Made by a program: the position numbers and the translations under genes. The notes under the pieces are model-generated. The model was not told where the DNA came from. It saw only the letters and a program-made list of their open reading frames with translations, and ran no database searches. A stretch of DNA of 39,620 bases from Terriglobia bacterium. GTDB lineage: Bacteria; Acidobacteriota; Terriglobia; UBA7540. Location of the stretch: assembly GCA_020072925.1 (NCBI GenBank), contig JAIQGA010000006.1, positions 1 through 39,620 of the forward strand, written 5' to 3'. This document shows, piece by piece, positions 6,850-14,384 of the stretch (the first letter of the stretch is position 1; each line of letters starts with the position of its first letter).

Positions 6850-9008
6850 TGTTGGCGCGAAGAAGAGTCCTCGCCGTTTTCGTACTCATGCTTGGTATGG
6901 CCGGGCTGGCACCCTTCGCCAAGAGCCAGGTGAGCGACTGGAAACAAATTAGAATTCCACCCCTGCCCGCTTTTCATCCCCAGCAGCCGCGACGCATTCA
7001 ATTGCCCAATGGCATGGTGATTTTCCTTCAGGAGGACCACGAACTGCCGCTGGTGCGGGGCACGGCGCGCATTCGCGGCGGCTCGCGTGACGAACCCGCG
7101 GCGAGAATCGGCCTTGTCGAAATTTACGGCGACGCATGGCGGACGGGTGGCACCAAGGACCAGACCGGCGACCAGCTCGATGACTACCTGGAGGCCCGCG
7201 CCGCAAGAGTGGAGACCGGCGGCGGGCTTGACTCCACGACGATTTCCTTTAATTGCCTGAAAGATAATCTCGACGATGTTTTCAAAGTTTTCGTGACGCT
7301 CCTGCGCGACCCGGAATTCCGCGCCGACAAAATACCGTTGGCCAAGGACCAGATCAACACTGGCATCTCACGCCGGAACGACAACCCCATGAGCATTGCC
7401 TCGCGCGAGGCGCAGAAGCTCGGGTACGGGACTGACTCGCCGTACGCTCGCGTCCCCGAATATGCCACCGTGGCCGCCGTGACGCGCGACGATTTGATTA
7501 ACTGGCATCACACCTATGTTCACCCCAACAACATCATTTTGGGCGTCTCCGGCGACTTTGATGCGCAGGCGATGGAGAAGCGCCTGCGCGACGCTTTCGA
7601 ATCCTGGCCCCAGGGCCCATCGCCCCAGCCGCTCGAAGTTTCCTTCAACGGGCCGAAGCCTGGTATCTACTTTGTCGAGAAAAGCGACGTCAACCAGAGC
7701 AACATCCGCATGCTGGAACTGGGCACGCGGCGCGACAATCCTGATTATTACGCCATCGAAATGTTGAACGAAATCTTCGGCGGGAGTTTTGCCTCGCGCC
7801 TGATGCAGGACATCCGAACAGCCAAGGGTCTGGCGTACGCGGTGGGAGGCGGCGTGGGAACACAGTTCGATCACCCAGGCCTCTTCATGGTCAGCATGGG
7901 CACGAAAAGCGGGACCACTGCCGCCGCGATTGACGCGCTTTACCAGGAGATCGACGGCCTGAAGACGCATCCGCCCACGGCCGAAGAGTTGAAGAAGGCC
8001 AAAGACTCCATCTTGAACTCGTTCGTCTTCCGGTTTGATTCGAAGGCCAAGGTGCTGAGCGAGCGCATGGCCTACGAGTTCTACGGCTATCCCGCGGATT
8101 TCCTGGAGCGTTATCGCGACGGTATCGAGAAGGTAACGCAGGCCGATGTCGGGCGCGTCGCGGCGAAATACATCCACAAGGACCAGCTCGCGGTGCTCGT
8201 GGTGGGCAAGGCGGCGGACTTCGACCGGCCGCTTTCGACTTTTGGGACCGTCACCGCGCTGAACATCGCGATTCCTGAAATGAAAGGCGCCAAGCGGGAA
8301 GTTGCCACGGCCTCCAATGCCGAGGGCAAGGCGCTCCTCGCCAAAGTCATTGCCGCGCTGGGCGGCGAGGAAAAAGTCCAGGCCGTAAAATCCTATCGAC
8401 AGAAGGCCAGCCTGGTGGTGAAGACGCCGCAGGGCGACTTGCCCATTCAGGCCGAAGAAGTCGTAGTCCTTCCTGATAGGAGTTGGCAGAAGCTGGCGAC
8501 TCCGATGGGAGAGATGTCGAGGGTGGTTTCTCCCGCCACGGCGTTCATGGCGACGGCGATGGGGACGCGCGATTTGCCCGCCTCGCAAAAGGAGAGCGAA
8601 TTGAAGGGACTGAAGCGCGATCCGCTCTACATCGCCCAGCACGAAGCGGATCCGAAATTTGTTTTTGCCGCTTCCGGGACTGCTAAAGTCGGAGACGCCG
8701 AAGCGAAGGTCCTCGACATCAATGCCGACGGCGCCGAAGTGCGCTGGTACATTGACCCGCAGAGCGGCCGCATTCTCCGCGCCTCGTGGCAATCGACGGG
8801 GATGCAGGGGCCGGGCGAGGTGGTGGCCGATTATGATGATTGGCAGGCCGTCAGTGGTGTTTCGCTGCCCTTCAAGGAAACGCGCACGCGCAACGGCGAA
8901 AAAGAAGCCACCATCGAGGTGAAGAACGTAGAGTTTAATCCCTCGATCGATCCGAAGATTTTCGAAAAGCCTTCCGAACCCTCTGGCGGGCAGGAACCCA
9001 AGCCGTAA
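6849..9008 (+). CDS. Exported M16-like protein, catalytically dead, with LolA-like C-terminal domain
   Basis: The protein has 719 residues with signal peptide RRRVLAVFVLMLGMAGLAPF. Residues about 35-480 are two M16 domains. At the place of HxxEH the sequence reads GLVEIYGDAW, so all three zinc and catalytic positions are replaced. The partner-type second domain keeps features such as the R/Y motif region (SFASRLMQDIRTAKGLAYAVG). After about residue 490 an unrelated domain follows (LLAKVIAALGGEEKVQAVKS to the end), which resembles the lipoprotein-sorting LolA/LolB-type beta fold seen in many acidobacterial and Bacteroidetes exported proteins. The ATG overlaps the previous TAA by one base, indicating coupled translation with the active peptidase. 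The likely role is substrate binding or a regulatory half of a heterodimer; the tail may bind lipid or lipoprotein. That last step is inference. Confidence 0.88.
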   Translation: MLARRRVLAVFVLMLGMAGLAPFAKSQVSDWKQIRIPPLPAFHPQQPRRIQLPNGMVIFLQEDHELPLVRGTARIRGGSRDEPAARIGLVEIYGDAWRTGGTKDQTGDQLDDYLEARAARVETGGGLDSTTISFNCLKDNLDDVFKVFVTLLRDPEFRADKIPLAKDQINTGISRRNDNPMSIASREAQKLGYGTDSPYARVPEYATVAAVTRDDLINWHHTYVHPNNIILGVSGDFDAQAMEKRLRDAFESWPQGPSPQPLEVSFNGPKPGIYFVEKSDVNQSNIRMLELGTRRDNPDYYAIEMLNEIFGGSFASRLMQDIRTAKGLAYAVGGGVGTQFDHPGLFMVSMGTKSGTTAAAIDALYQEIDGLKTHPPTAEELKKAKDSILNSFVFRFDSKAKVLSERMAYEFYGYPADFLERYRDGIEKVTQADVGRVAAKYIHKDQLAVLVVGKAADFDRPLSTFGTVTALNIAIPEMKGAKREVATASNAEGKALLAKVIAALGGEEKVQAVKSYRQKASLVVKTPQGDLPIQAEEVVVLPDRSWQKLATPMGEMSRVVSPATAFMATAMGTRDLPASQKESELKGLKRDPLYIAQHEADPKFVFAASGTAKVGDAEAKVLDINADGAEVRWYIDPQSGRILRASWQSTGMQGPGEVVADYDDWQAVSGVSLPFKETRTRNGEKEATIEVKNVEFNPSIDPKIFEKPSEPSGGQEPKP

Positions 9009-9213
9009 CCCCGGCGGCTGGTCAATACAACGAAGTCGAAATTCCTCCGGCGCACCGTCCACGCGAGACTGCGGGCGGTGTGCCTTCCTTCCACGCCTGT
9101 GACCGAAGTCATCGAGGTCTGCTCTTCCTTCGCATAACTTAAGCGTTCCGGGAACGCGCGGCAGATTATCCCGAGGCGTCGGTTCGGTGAATCAGGCCCT
9201 TCGGGACGCCGCG

Positions 9214-9228
9214 CTCCTACCCGAGGAG
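9214..9228 (+). promoter_or_regulatory. Hairpin enclosing the cupin gene's ribosome-binding site
   Basis: CTCCT (9214-9218), loop ACCCG, AGGAG (9224-9228), followed by GTAACG and the ATG at 9235. The five-base stem covers the strong AGGAGG site. This site decides the start at 9235 over the GTG at 9187. Confidence 0.5.
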
Positions 9229-9234
9229 GTAACG

Positions 9235-9609
9235 ATGCGTACACAGCCCGTATTCAGCAATTGTTTTGCTTCCCCTGCCTTTCAGCCGGGGAAATTCAGC
9301 GCGCGGACGATTTTTGAGAATGCCGAGGGCAAGGTGGTGATGGCATATTTCGAGCCGGGACAGTTCATCCCCGTGCACGCGCCGAACGCCAACGTGACGC
9401 TGGTGGTGATGGAAGGCGAGGGGACGGTGGTGGCGGGGGATGAGAAGCGCGACGTGACACGAGGCGACGTGGTGGTGATCACCCGCGGTGAGCGGCGCGG
9501 CGTGCTCGCCAAAACCCGGCTCATCGTGGTCCACGCGGTTTCGCCTCTGCCCGGTCCGCACGATCACGACGAAGTGAAGGCCAAGCTGCTCGCAGGTAAA
9601 TTCGAATAA
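9235..9609 (+). CDS. Small cupin-domain protein
   Basis: The protein has 124 residues consisting of one cupin barrel. The first cupin motif is recognisable as PGQFIPVHAPNANVTLVVME; the second as GDVVVITRGERRGVLA. The usual GxHxH metal motif is reduced: only one histidine (VHAP) is seen in motif 1, and motif 2 lacks its histidine, so metal binding is doubtful. A later HAVSPLPGPHDHDEV segment adds histidines near the C-terminus. Small single-domain cupins bind sugars, small acids or act as regulatory or isomerase proteins; no function can be assigned. Start at ATG 9235 follows GAGGAGG with a five-base spacer. It is a single gene, converging on the YjbQ gene. Confidence 0.82.
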   Translation: MRTQPVFSNCFASPAFQPGKFSARTIFENAEGKVVMAYFEPGQFIPVHAPNANVTLVVMEGEGTVVAGDEKRDVTRGDVVVITRGERRGVLAKTRLIVVHAVSPLPGPHDHDEVKAKLLAGKFE

Positions 9610-9611
9610 CT

Positions 9612-9699
9612 GGTAGCCACGGACAATTCGGAACTTGAATTGACCGTGGGTCCGTCCAAGGGAGTCCCCGCGGTCAGGAAGGCGCGGACCGCGGCTACC
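9612..9699. repeat. Inverted repeat between convergent cupin and YjbQ genes
   Basis: GGTAGCCACGGAC (9612-9624) pairs with the complement of GGACCGCGGCTACC (9686-9699), 11 of 13 positions matching. A tighter palindrome, CCGCGGTC (9668-9675) and GACCGCGG (9687-9694), overlaps the right arm with an 11-base loop. There is no T-run, so a classical rho-independent terminator is not shown, but a bidirectional stop for the two convergent genes, or the remains of a small palindromic element, would fit. Confidence 0.55.
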
Positions 9700-9711
9700 C
9701 CGTGCACCGAG

Positions 9712-10125
9712 CTACTCACCCATGATCTTGACCACCACGCGTTTGCGACGCTGGCCGTCGAACTCCGCGTAATAGATCTGCTGCCACGGCCCAAAATCGA
9801 GCTTCCCTTTGGTCACGGGGACGATCACCTCGTGGCCGATGAGCAGGTTCTTCAGATGTGAATCGCCGTTGGTCTCGCCAGTGTGATGGTGGCGATAATC
9901 CTGCCGGAAGGGCGCCAGCTTTTCCAGCCATTCGTCGATATCCGCGATCAGGCCGTCCTCCGCATCGTTGACGTAGACGCCCGCGGTGATGTGCATCGCG
10001 GACACCAGCGCCATCCCTTCCTTGATCTGGGACTCGGCCAGTGCCTTTTCCACGTCGCCGGTGATATTGATATATTCCCGGTGCTTCTTGGTGTTGAACC
10101 AAAGATATTGGGTGTAGGACTTCAT
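9712..10125 (-). CDS. yjbQ: YjbQ family protein (secondary thiamine-phosphate-synthase-like fold)
   Basis: The protein has 137 residues, the standard length of the UPF0047/YjbQ family. Recognisable landmarks are [19 protein letters not shown] (metal-binding histidine), the [17 protein letters not shown] stretch and the [20 protein letters not shown] motif with the third histidine. YjbQ proteins are cytosolic trimers with a bound metal; a weak thiamin-phosphate synthase activity has been reported for the family, but the physiological role is unsettled. The ATG at 10125 is chosen because GAGG lies eight bases upstream and family homology begins there; a much longer in-frame extension is non-homologous. 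Divergent from aguB, with a shared intergenic region of about 170 bp. Confidence 0.92.
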   Translation of the reverse strand: MKSYTQYLWFNTKKHREYINITGDVEKALAESQIKEGMALVSAMHITAGVYVNDAEDGLIADIDEWLEKLAPFRQDYRHHHTGETNGDSHLKNLLIGHEVIVPVTKGKLDFGPWQQIYYAEFDGQRRKRVVVKIMGE

Positions 10126-10226
10126 CGCTTGACCTCGCGCCATTCCGCCTGCGTCAATCCTTCTCGAGCGTGGTCGGTAAGGGAATGGCCTGCTCTTGAA
10201 ATCGAAGCCCTGTAGGATAGCAGGTT

Positions 10227-10256
10227 TTGATGGCCAAGACTTGCCGCGATTAGAAT
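10227..10256 (+). promoter_or_regulatory. Candidate sigma-70 promoter for aguBA
   Basis: TTGATG (10227-10232) and TAGAAT (10251-10256) are spaced by 18 bp, with five of six -10 positions matching consensus. It lies 37 bp before the aguB ATG, between divergent genes. Confidence 0.4.
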
Positions 10257-10293
10257 CTTGGCAAAAGGCGGAGAGTTGTGTAGGCTTGCGGCG

Positions 10294-11205
10294 ATGCAGA
10301 ATCGGTTCAACATCGGCCTGGTGCAAATGGCATGTTCGCCCGACCCGGATGAAAATCTCCGCCGGGCGATCGAACGTGTGGAAGAGGCCGCCGGCGCGGG
10401 CGCGAAGATCATCTGCTTGCCCGAACTCTTTCGCTCGCAGTATTTCTGCCAGCGCGAAGACGCGAGCCTGTTTGACCTGGCGGAACTGGTTCCCGGACCG
10501 ACGACCGAGGCGTTGGGGAAAATCGTCAGAAAGCTGAGCGTGGTCGTAATCGCTCCTCTCTTCGAGCGGCGCGCGGCGGGCGTCTATCATAACAGCGTTG
10601 CGGTGATCGACGCCGACGGCGAAGTGGCGGGTCTGTATCGCAAGATGCATATCCCCGATGATCCTGCCTACTACGAGAAGTTTTACTTCACGCCGGGTGA
10701 CCTCGGATTCCGAGCCTTCGATACGCGTGTGGCGCGAGTTGCGCCGCTGATCTGCTGGGACCAGTGGTACCCGGAAGCCGCGCGCCTGGCGGCGCTCCAG
10801 GGCGCGACCGTGCTCTTCTACCCCACGGCGATTGGCTGGCACCCGGCGGAAAAAGAGCCTTTCGGCGCATCACAGCACGAAGCCTGGCGGACGATCCAGC
10901 GCGCCCACGCCATCGCCAACGGCGTGTACGTGGCAGCCGTCAATCGCGTGGGTTTTGAGAAACCCGCGGGAACGGACGCGGCGGGGCTGGAGTTCTGGGG
11001 CTCGTCTTTTGTTGCCGACCCCTTTGGCGTGGTCGTCAAGGAGGCTTCGGCCGACCGCGAGCAAATTCTTCTGGCGGAGGTGGACCTGGCGCGCCTCGAA
11101 GACGTCCGCCGCAATTGGCCGTTCTTGCGCGACCGCCGAATCGATGCCTATGGCGGCATTACCAGCCGCGTGCTGGATGAGGAGCCGTGGCGCAAAAAGG
11201 CGTAG
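10294..11205 (+). CDS. aguB: N-carbamoylputrescine amidase
   Basis: The protein has 303 residues of the nitrilase/carbon-nitrogen hydrolase superfamily. The catalytic triad is visible as E44 ([11 protein letters not shown]), K117 ([10 protein letters not shown]) and C154 ([14 protein letters not shown]). The surrounding [14 protein letters not shown] and QYFCQ segments are typical of AguB rather than of generic nitrilases. It hydrolyses N-carbamoylputrescine to putrescine, CO2 and ammonia in the cytosol. The gene overlaps aguA (agmatine deiminase), which makes its substrate, by 19 bp, so the two form a complete agmatine-to-putrescine route. ATG 10294 is taken as start because homology begins there ([12 protein letters not shown]); a TTG 36 bases upstream is in frame but adds non-homologous residues. 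The ribosome site is weak. No arginine decarboxylase is present in the window. Confidence 0.94.
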   Translation: MQNRFNIGLVQMACSPDPDENLRRAIERVEEAAGAGAKIICLPELFRSQYFCQREDASLFDLAELVPGPTTEALGKIVRKLSVVVIAPLFERRAAGVYHNSVAVIDADGEVAGLYRKMHIPDDPAYYEKFYFTPGDLGFRAFDTRVARVAPLICWDQWYPEAARLAALQGATVLFYPTAIGWHPAEKEPFGASQHEAWRTIQRAHAIANGVYVAAVNRVGFEKPAGTDAAGLEFWGSSFVADPFGVVVKEASADREQILLAEVDLARLEDVRRNWPFLRDRRIDAYGGITSRVLDEEPWRKKA

Positions 11206-12266
11206 CCAAAACCCCTGCCGCGCAAGGTTATCGCCTGCCGGCCGAATGGGAGCCGCACGAAGCCACGTGGCTCGGCTGGCCGCACAACCTTACCGACTGG
11301 CCCGGCAAGTTCGCGCCGATTACGTGGGTGTATGGGGAAATCGTCCGCAAGCTGGCGCCCCGGGAGATCGTTCGCATTCTGGTGAACTCCCCGGCGCACG
11401 AGGCGCAGGCGCGCCGCATCCTGACTCGGATCGGCGTGGACCTCGCGCGCGTCGAGTTCTTCCGCATCCCCACCAACCGCGGATGGACGCGGGACTTCGG
11501 CCCGCTCTTCGTCAAGCGCGAGCGGCCTCGCCCGGAAGTCGCCATCGTGAACTTCGGCTTCAATGCCTGGGCGAAATATCCCGACTGGCATAAAGACGAC
11601 CGCGTGGCCGAACGCGCCGCGCGGGTGCTGCGCTGTCGCTTGATTCCGGCGAAGGTTGGCGGCCGTGACTTCGTGCTGGAGGGCGGAAGCATCGATGTGA
11701 ATGGGTGCGGCACCCTCCTGGCTACGGAGGAATGCCTGCTCGATCCCGAAGCGCAAGTGAGAAACCCCGGGTTCACTCGCGTCGAGATCGAGGCGACGCT
11801 GCGGGATTATCTGGGCGTAACGAACGTCCTCTGGTTGGGGAAGGGAATCGCCGGCGACGACACGCACGGCCACATTGACGATGTCTGCCGCTTTGTGGGG
11901 CCGCGCGCCGTAGTGCTCTGCGAGGAAAGCAATCCGCACGACCCGAATTATCGGCCGCTCCGGGAGAACCGCGAGCGCCTGGAAGGTTTTTGCCTCGAAG
12001 ACGGTTCGCGACTTGAGGTCATGCCGCTGCCGATGCCCGCGCCGCTCTTCCTCGACGGCCAGCGCGTACCCGCAAGTTATGCCAACTTCTATATCGCCAA
12101 TTCCGCCGTCCTCGTCCCTACCTTCAACGATCCGATGGACCGCATCGCCCTCGGAACGCTCGCGGAATTGTTTCACGATCGCCCAGTCGTCGGCATCCAC
12201 GCTGTGGACCTGGTGTGGGGCCTCGGAACGCTTCACTGTCTCACGCAACAGCAGCCGGCGATTTGA
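11187..12266 (+). CDS. aguA: Agmatine deiminase (agmatine iminohydrolase)
   Basis: The protein has 359 residues of the peptidyl-arginine-deiminase-like family. Diagnostic segments are AEWEPHEATWLGWPHN at the N-terminus, TNRGWTRDFGPLFV (substrate-binding aspartate), EGGSIDVNGCGTLLATEECL, HGHIDDVCRFV (catalytic His/Asp) and GLGTLHCLTQQQP with the nucleophilic cysteine at residue 351. It converts agmatine to N-carbamoylputrescine and ammonia. GTG at 11187 is used as start; it lies inside the last codons of aguB, which implies translational coupling. The gene order aguB-aguA gives both steps from one transcript. It ends convergent with the receiver-like gene 31 bases downstream. Confidence 0.95.
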   Translation: MAQKGVAKTPAAQGYRLPAEWEPHEATWLGWPHNLTDWPGKFAPITWVYGEIVRKLAPREIVRILVNSPAHEAQARRILTRIGVDLARVEFFRIPTNRGWTRDFGPLFVKRERPRPEVAIVNFGFNAWAKYPDWHKDDRVAERAARVLRCRLIPAKVGGRDFVLEGGSIDVNGCGTLLATEECLLDPEAQVRNPGFTRVEIEATLRDYLGVTNVLWLGKGIAGDDTHGHIDDVCRFVGPRAVVLCEESNPHDPNYRPLRENRERLEGFCLEDGSRLEVMPLPMPAPLFLDGQRVPASYANFYIANSAVLVPTFNDPMDRIALGTLAELFHDRPVVGIHAVDLVWGLGTLHCLTQQQPAI

Positions 12267-12297
12267 TGGCAGGTACTCAATTCCCGACCCGTCTTTT

Positions 12298-12657
12298 CTA
12301 CTTTTCCACGCGCTGCTTGATTTGCTCGACCAGTTCCCCCACATCCACGGGTCGGAAGAGAATCATCTGAAATCCGCGGCCCTTCAGGGTGTTGTTCAAA
12401 ATCAGGGTGTGGCTGGCGATTACCCAAACGGGGACGTGCCTTGCCCAGGCGGCGAGCAGTTCGACCTCCGCTGTGGGATCGTCACTCGACGCCAGGTCCG
12501 CGACCACCAACTCGGGAAGCAACTCCTTGGCAGCGAGGTCCAGGCTGGCCTCCTGCGCACTTTCATGTGCTTCGACGTCCAAGCCTTCCTCAATCAGTTG
12601 CGCGCGCAACAAAGCACGAGTCTGCCAGTCTTTTCCCAGTACCAGAACTTGAGCCAT
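12298..12657 (-). CDS. Stand-alone receiver-like domain, degenerate
   Basis: A 119-residue protein with the CheY-like alternating beta/alpha pattern. The phospho-acceptor position is kept as D54 (LVVADLASSDD), but the acidic pair near the N-terminus is reduced to one aspartate (LGKDW, D10). The conserved lysine of the last beta strand is arginine (ILFRPVD), and the threonine/serine position reads WVIASH. Phosphorylation is therefore uncertain and the domain may act as a constitutive or protein-binding pseudo-receiver. It has no output domain. The ATG at 12657 is chosen over an upstream in-frame TTG because homology starts with MAQVLVLG; GGAGGAG lies rather far (15 bases) upstream. No histidine kinase is adjacent; it is divergent from the ArsA-like gene. 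Confidence 0.78.
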   Translation of the reverse strand: MAQVLVLGKDWQTRALLRAQLIEEGLDVEAHESAQEASLDLAAKELLPELVVADLASSDDPTAEVELLAAWARHVPVWVIASHTLILNNTLKGRGFQMILFRPVDVGELVEQIKQRVEK

Positions 12658-12770
12658 GGTGGTGCCAGTATAGGTCTCCTCCAATCATCAGTCTGCATCT
12701 AAATTGTGTGGGACTCTTGTGAGTGCTAAGCTTGGAGTCGAGCGAGGCAAGCTGCTCAAGAAACAGAGTC

Positions 12771-13997
12771 ATGCGGATCATTCTCTACACGGGCAAAGGC
12801 GGAGTGGGCAAGACAAGCGTTTCGGCGGCGACGGGACTGGAACTCGCCCGGCGCGGCTATCGCACCTTGGTGATGTCCGTCGACCCCGCGCACTCGCTGA
12901 GTGACGCCTTCGACCTCGACCGGGGCCTGATGGACCACGAATCGGGCCGCCTGGTGAGCGTGGCAAAGAACCTCTGGATCCAGGAGGTGGATGTCCAGGA
13001 GGAAATTTCGCGCCACTGGAATTCGGTGTATGCGTATGTGGCGGCGCTCCTGAACGTCTCGGGGCTCGAGCAGACGCTGGCGGAGGAGTTGGCGATTTTC
13101 CCCGGCATGGAGGAAGTAAGCTCTCTCCTCTACGTGAATGAGTACGTCCGCGGGAAGAGTTTTGACGTGATGCTGCTCGATTGCGCGCCCACGGGCGAGT
13201 CGTTGCGCTTCGTGAGCATTCCCACCACGCTCGAATGGTACATGTCGAAGATCTTCAAGCTCGAGCGGCGCGTGGCGAAGATGGTGCGCCCGATGCTCCA
13301 GACCTTCACCGGTGTCCCCATTCCCCAGGAAGAGTATTTCACCAACCTGCAGTCCCTGCATCGCAAGCTCTCCGGAATCGATAAGATTCTGGTGGATCCC
13401 AAGGTGACGACCGTCCGCATTGTCACGAATGCTGAGAAGGTCGTGCTGAAAGAGACCCAGCGTGCCTTCACCTATTTCTGCCTCTATGGACTTACGGTGG
13501 ATGCGGTGATTGTGAACCGGCTGCTGCCGCACGAAGTGCGCGATGATTTCTTCAACTCCTGGAAAGACACGCAGGAGAAGTGGACGCAATCGGTGGAGGA
13601 GTTTTTCGCGCCTGTCCCGGTTCTGCGCCTCCCGCTGTTTCCTGACGAAGTGCTGGGCATCGAGCGGCTGAAGCGGCTGGGGAAAGCGTTGTACAAAGAC
13701 CGCGATCCCTCTCAGCGCTTCTTTACCGAGGCGCCTTACCGGTTTCGCAAGGTCGACGGCAACTACCAGGTCCACCTGCGATTGCCGTTTGTGACCGGCA
13801 CGGACATCGAACTGTACAAGAAGTTGGACGAACTGATCATTCGCGTGGGGACGCTGAAGCGTTTTGTTTCGCTGCCCCCGCGGATTGCCCACTGCGAGCC
13901 CTTGAGTGCCCGCATCAAGGAGGGCGAGCTGGTGGTGGTCTTAGGGAGGTGCCATGCCCAACGGGAAACGCAATCGGAAGGCGCGCCGGCGGCGTGA
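12771..13997 (+). CDS. ArsA/Get3-family ATPase with C-terminal Hsp20-like domain
   Basis: The protein has 408 residues. The deviant Walker A is YTGKGGVGKTS (residues 6-16), switch I is SVDPAHSLSDAFD and the A-loop motif is LLDCAPTGESLRFV, all of the ArsA/Get3 type. The last about 75 residues (FRKVDGNYQVHLRLPFV through REG-like LVVVLG) match the alpha-crystallin-like ArsA_HSP20 domain found in many bacterial homologues, which also lack the arsenite-binding cysteine cluster. These proteins are soluble ATPases. Eukaryotic Get3 targets tail-anchored membrane proteins, but the function of bacterial homologues with this tail is not settled. No ars genes are nearby, so arsenite export is unlikely. 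ATG 12771 is used since homology begins immediately. It overlaps the next small gene by 44 bp. Confidence 0.9.
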   Translation: MRIILYTGKGGVGKTSVSAATGLELARRGYRTLVMSVDPAHSLSDAFDLDRGLMDHESGRLVSVAKNLWIQEVDVQEEISRHWNSVYAYVAALLNVSGLEQTLAEELAIFPGMEEVSSLLYVNEYVRGKSFDVMLLDCAPTGESLRFVSIPTTLEWYMSKIFKLERRVAKMVRPMLQTFTGVPIPQEEYFTNLQSLHRKLSGIDKILVDPKVTTVRIVTNAEKVVLKETQRAFTYFCLYGLTVDAVIVNRLLPHEVRDDFFNSWKDTQEKWTQSVEEFFAPVPVLRLPLFPDEVLGIERLKRLGKALYKDRDPSQRFFTEAPYRFRKVDGNYQVHLRLPFVTGTDIELYKKLDELIIRVGTLKRFVSLPPRIAHCEPLSARIKEGELVVVLGRCHAQRETQSEGAPAA

Positions 13998-14223
13998 GCC
14001 GGCCCGCATGGAAATTCCATCCTGCGCCGCGTGGATGCTGCGTGAGGTCATCCCTCTGCTCCGCCCGCCGAAATTGCCCCGCACGCGCTCGGTGCGCCAT
14101 CTGCGCAATGCGACCATCGAGGTTCTGGAAGCGATGCGCGCGGTCCTGGATGAAGTCATTGAGTGGCTCCGGCACGAAGGCCGCTTGCCCGCCGAACTGA
14201 AACGGATCCGCGTGGAAGGCTGA
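13954..14223 (+). CDS. Small basic protein of unknown function, overlapping the ArsA-like gene
   Basis: I do not recognise this family. The protein has 89 residues. The first 20 are very basic (MPNGKRNRKARRRREPAR), then comes IPSCAAWMLREVIPLL and an amphipathic helix (RSVRHLRNATIEVLEAMR and on to EVIEWLRHEG). It is judged real because GGGAGG lies four bases before the ATG, and the gene begins inside the 3' end of the ArsA-like gene in another frame, the usual form of a coupled pair. A basic amphipathic helix could bind membrane, nucleic acid or the ATPase partner; this is inference. It may be a subunit or client of the ATPase. Confidence 0.65.
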   Translation: MPNGKRNRKARRRREPARMEIPSCAAWMLREVIPLLRPPKLPRTRSVRHLRNATIEVLEAMRAVLDEVIEWLRHEGRLPAELKRIRVEG

Positions 14224-14241
14224 AGGGGCTCGGGCGTTCCG

Positions 14242-14325
14242 AGAGTGGTAACGCAGCGGGATGGCGACCTGTGCCGAGCCGAGCCGCCACCACTCTTTGG
14301 CGGGGTCTTAAATCCACCCATCCCG
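14242..14325 (+). repeat. Two interleaved 8-bp inverted repeats in the leader of the epimerase gene
   Basis: AGAGTGGT (14242-14249) pairs with ACCACTCT (14289-14296), and CGGGATGG (14257-14264) pairs with CCATCCCG (14318-14325). The order a-b-a'-b' would give a pseudoknot if both formed in RNA. The region (14224-14384) contains no gene. No known riboswitch is recognised. Confidence 0.35.
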
Positions 14326-14371
14326 TATCGTAACCAGGGAATTCGTCGCCGGCAGATGCGCCAGAGCGACG

Positions 14372-14384
14372 GGGAGATCCTCCC
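14372..14384 (+). promoter_or_regulatory. Ribosome-binding-site hairpin abutting the epimerase start
   Basis: GGGAG (14372-14376), loop ATC, CTCCC (14380-14384), then the ATG at 14385. The stem is five perfect pairs and hides the only good Shine-Dalgarno sequence. Confidence 0.5.

Noticed and set aside
7368-9062. Long open frame of more than 500 codons on the minus strand opposite the second M16 gene
   Set aside because: It is a GC-driven shadow. The plus-strand frame has signal peptide and family motifs, the minus-strand product has none.
9612-9699. Rho-independent terminator between cupin and YjbQ
   Set aside because: Stems are present but no U-tract follows on either strand, so it is listed only as an inverted repeat.
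9712-10842. 376-codon version of the YjbQ gene
   Set aside because: The extra N-terminal part is the antisense of aguB. The YjbQ start at 10125 has a good ribosome site and full-length homology.
12756-13892. Long minus-strand frame opposite the ArsA-like gene
   Set aside because: The translated product is His/Arg/Gln-rich without motifs, while the plus strand carries a complete P-loop ATPase.
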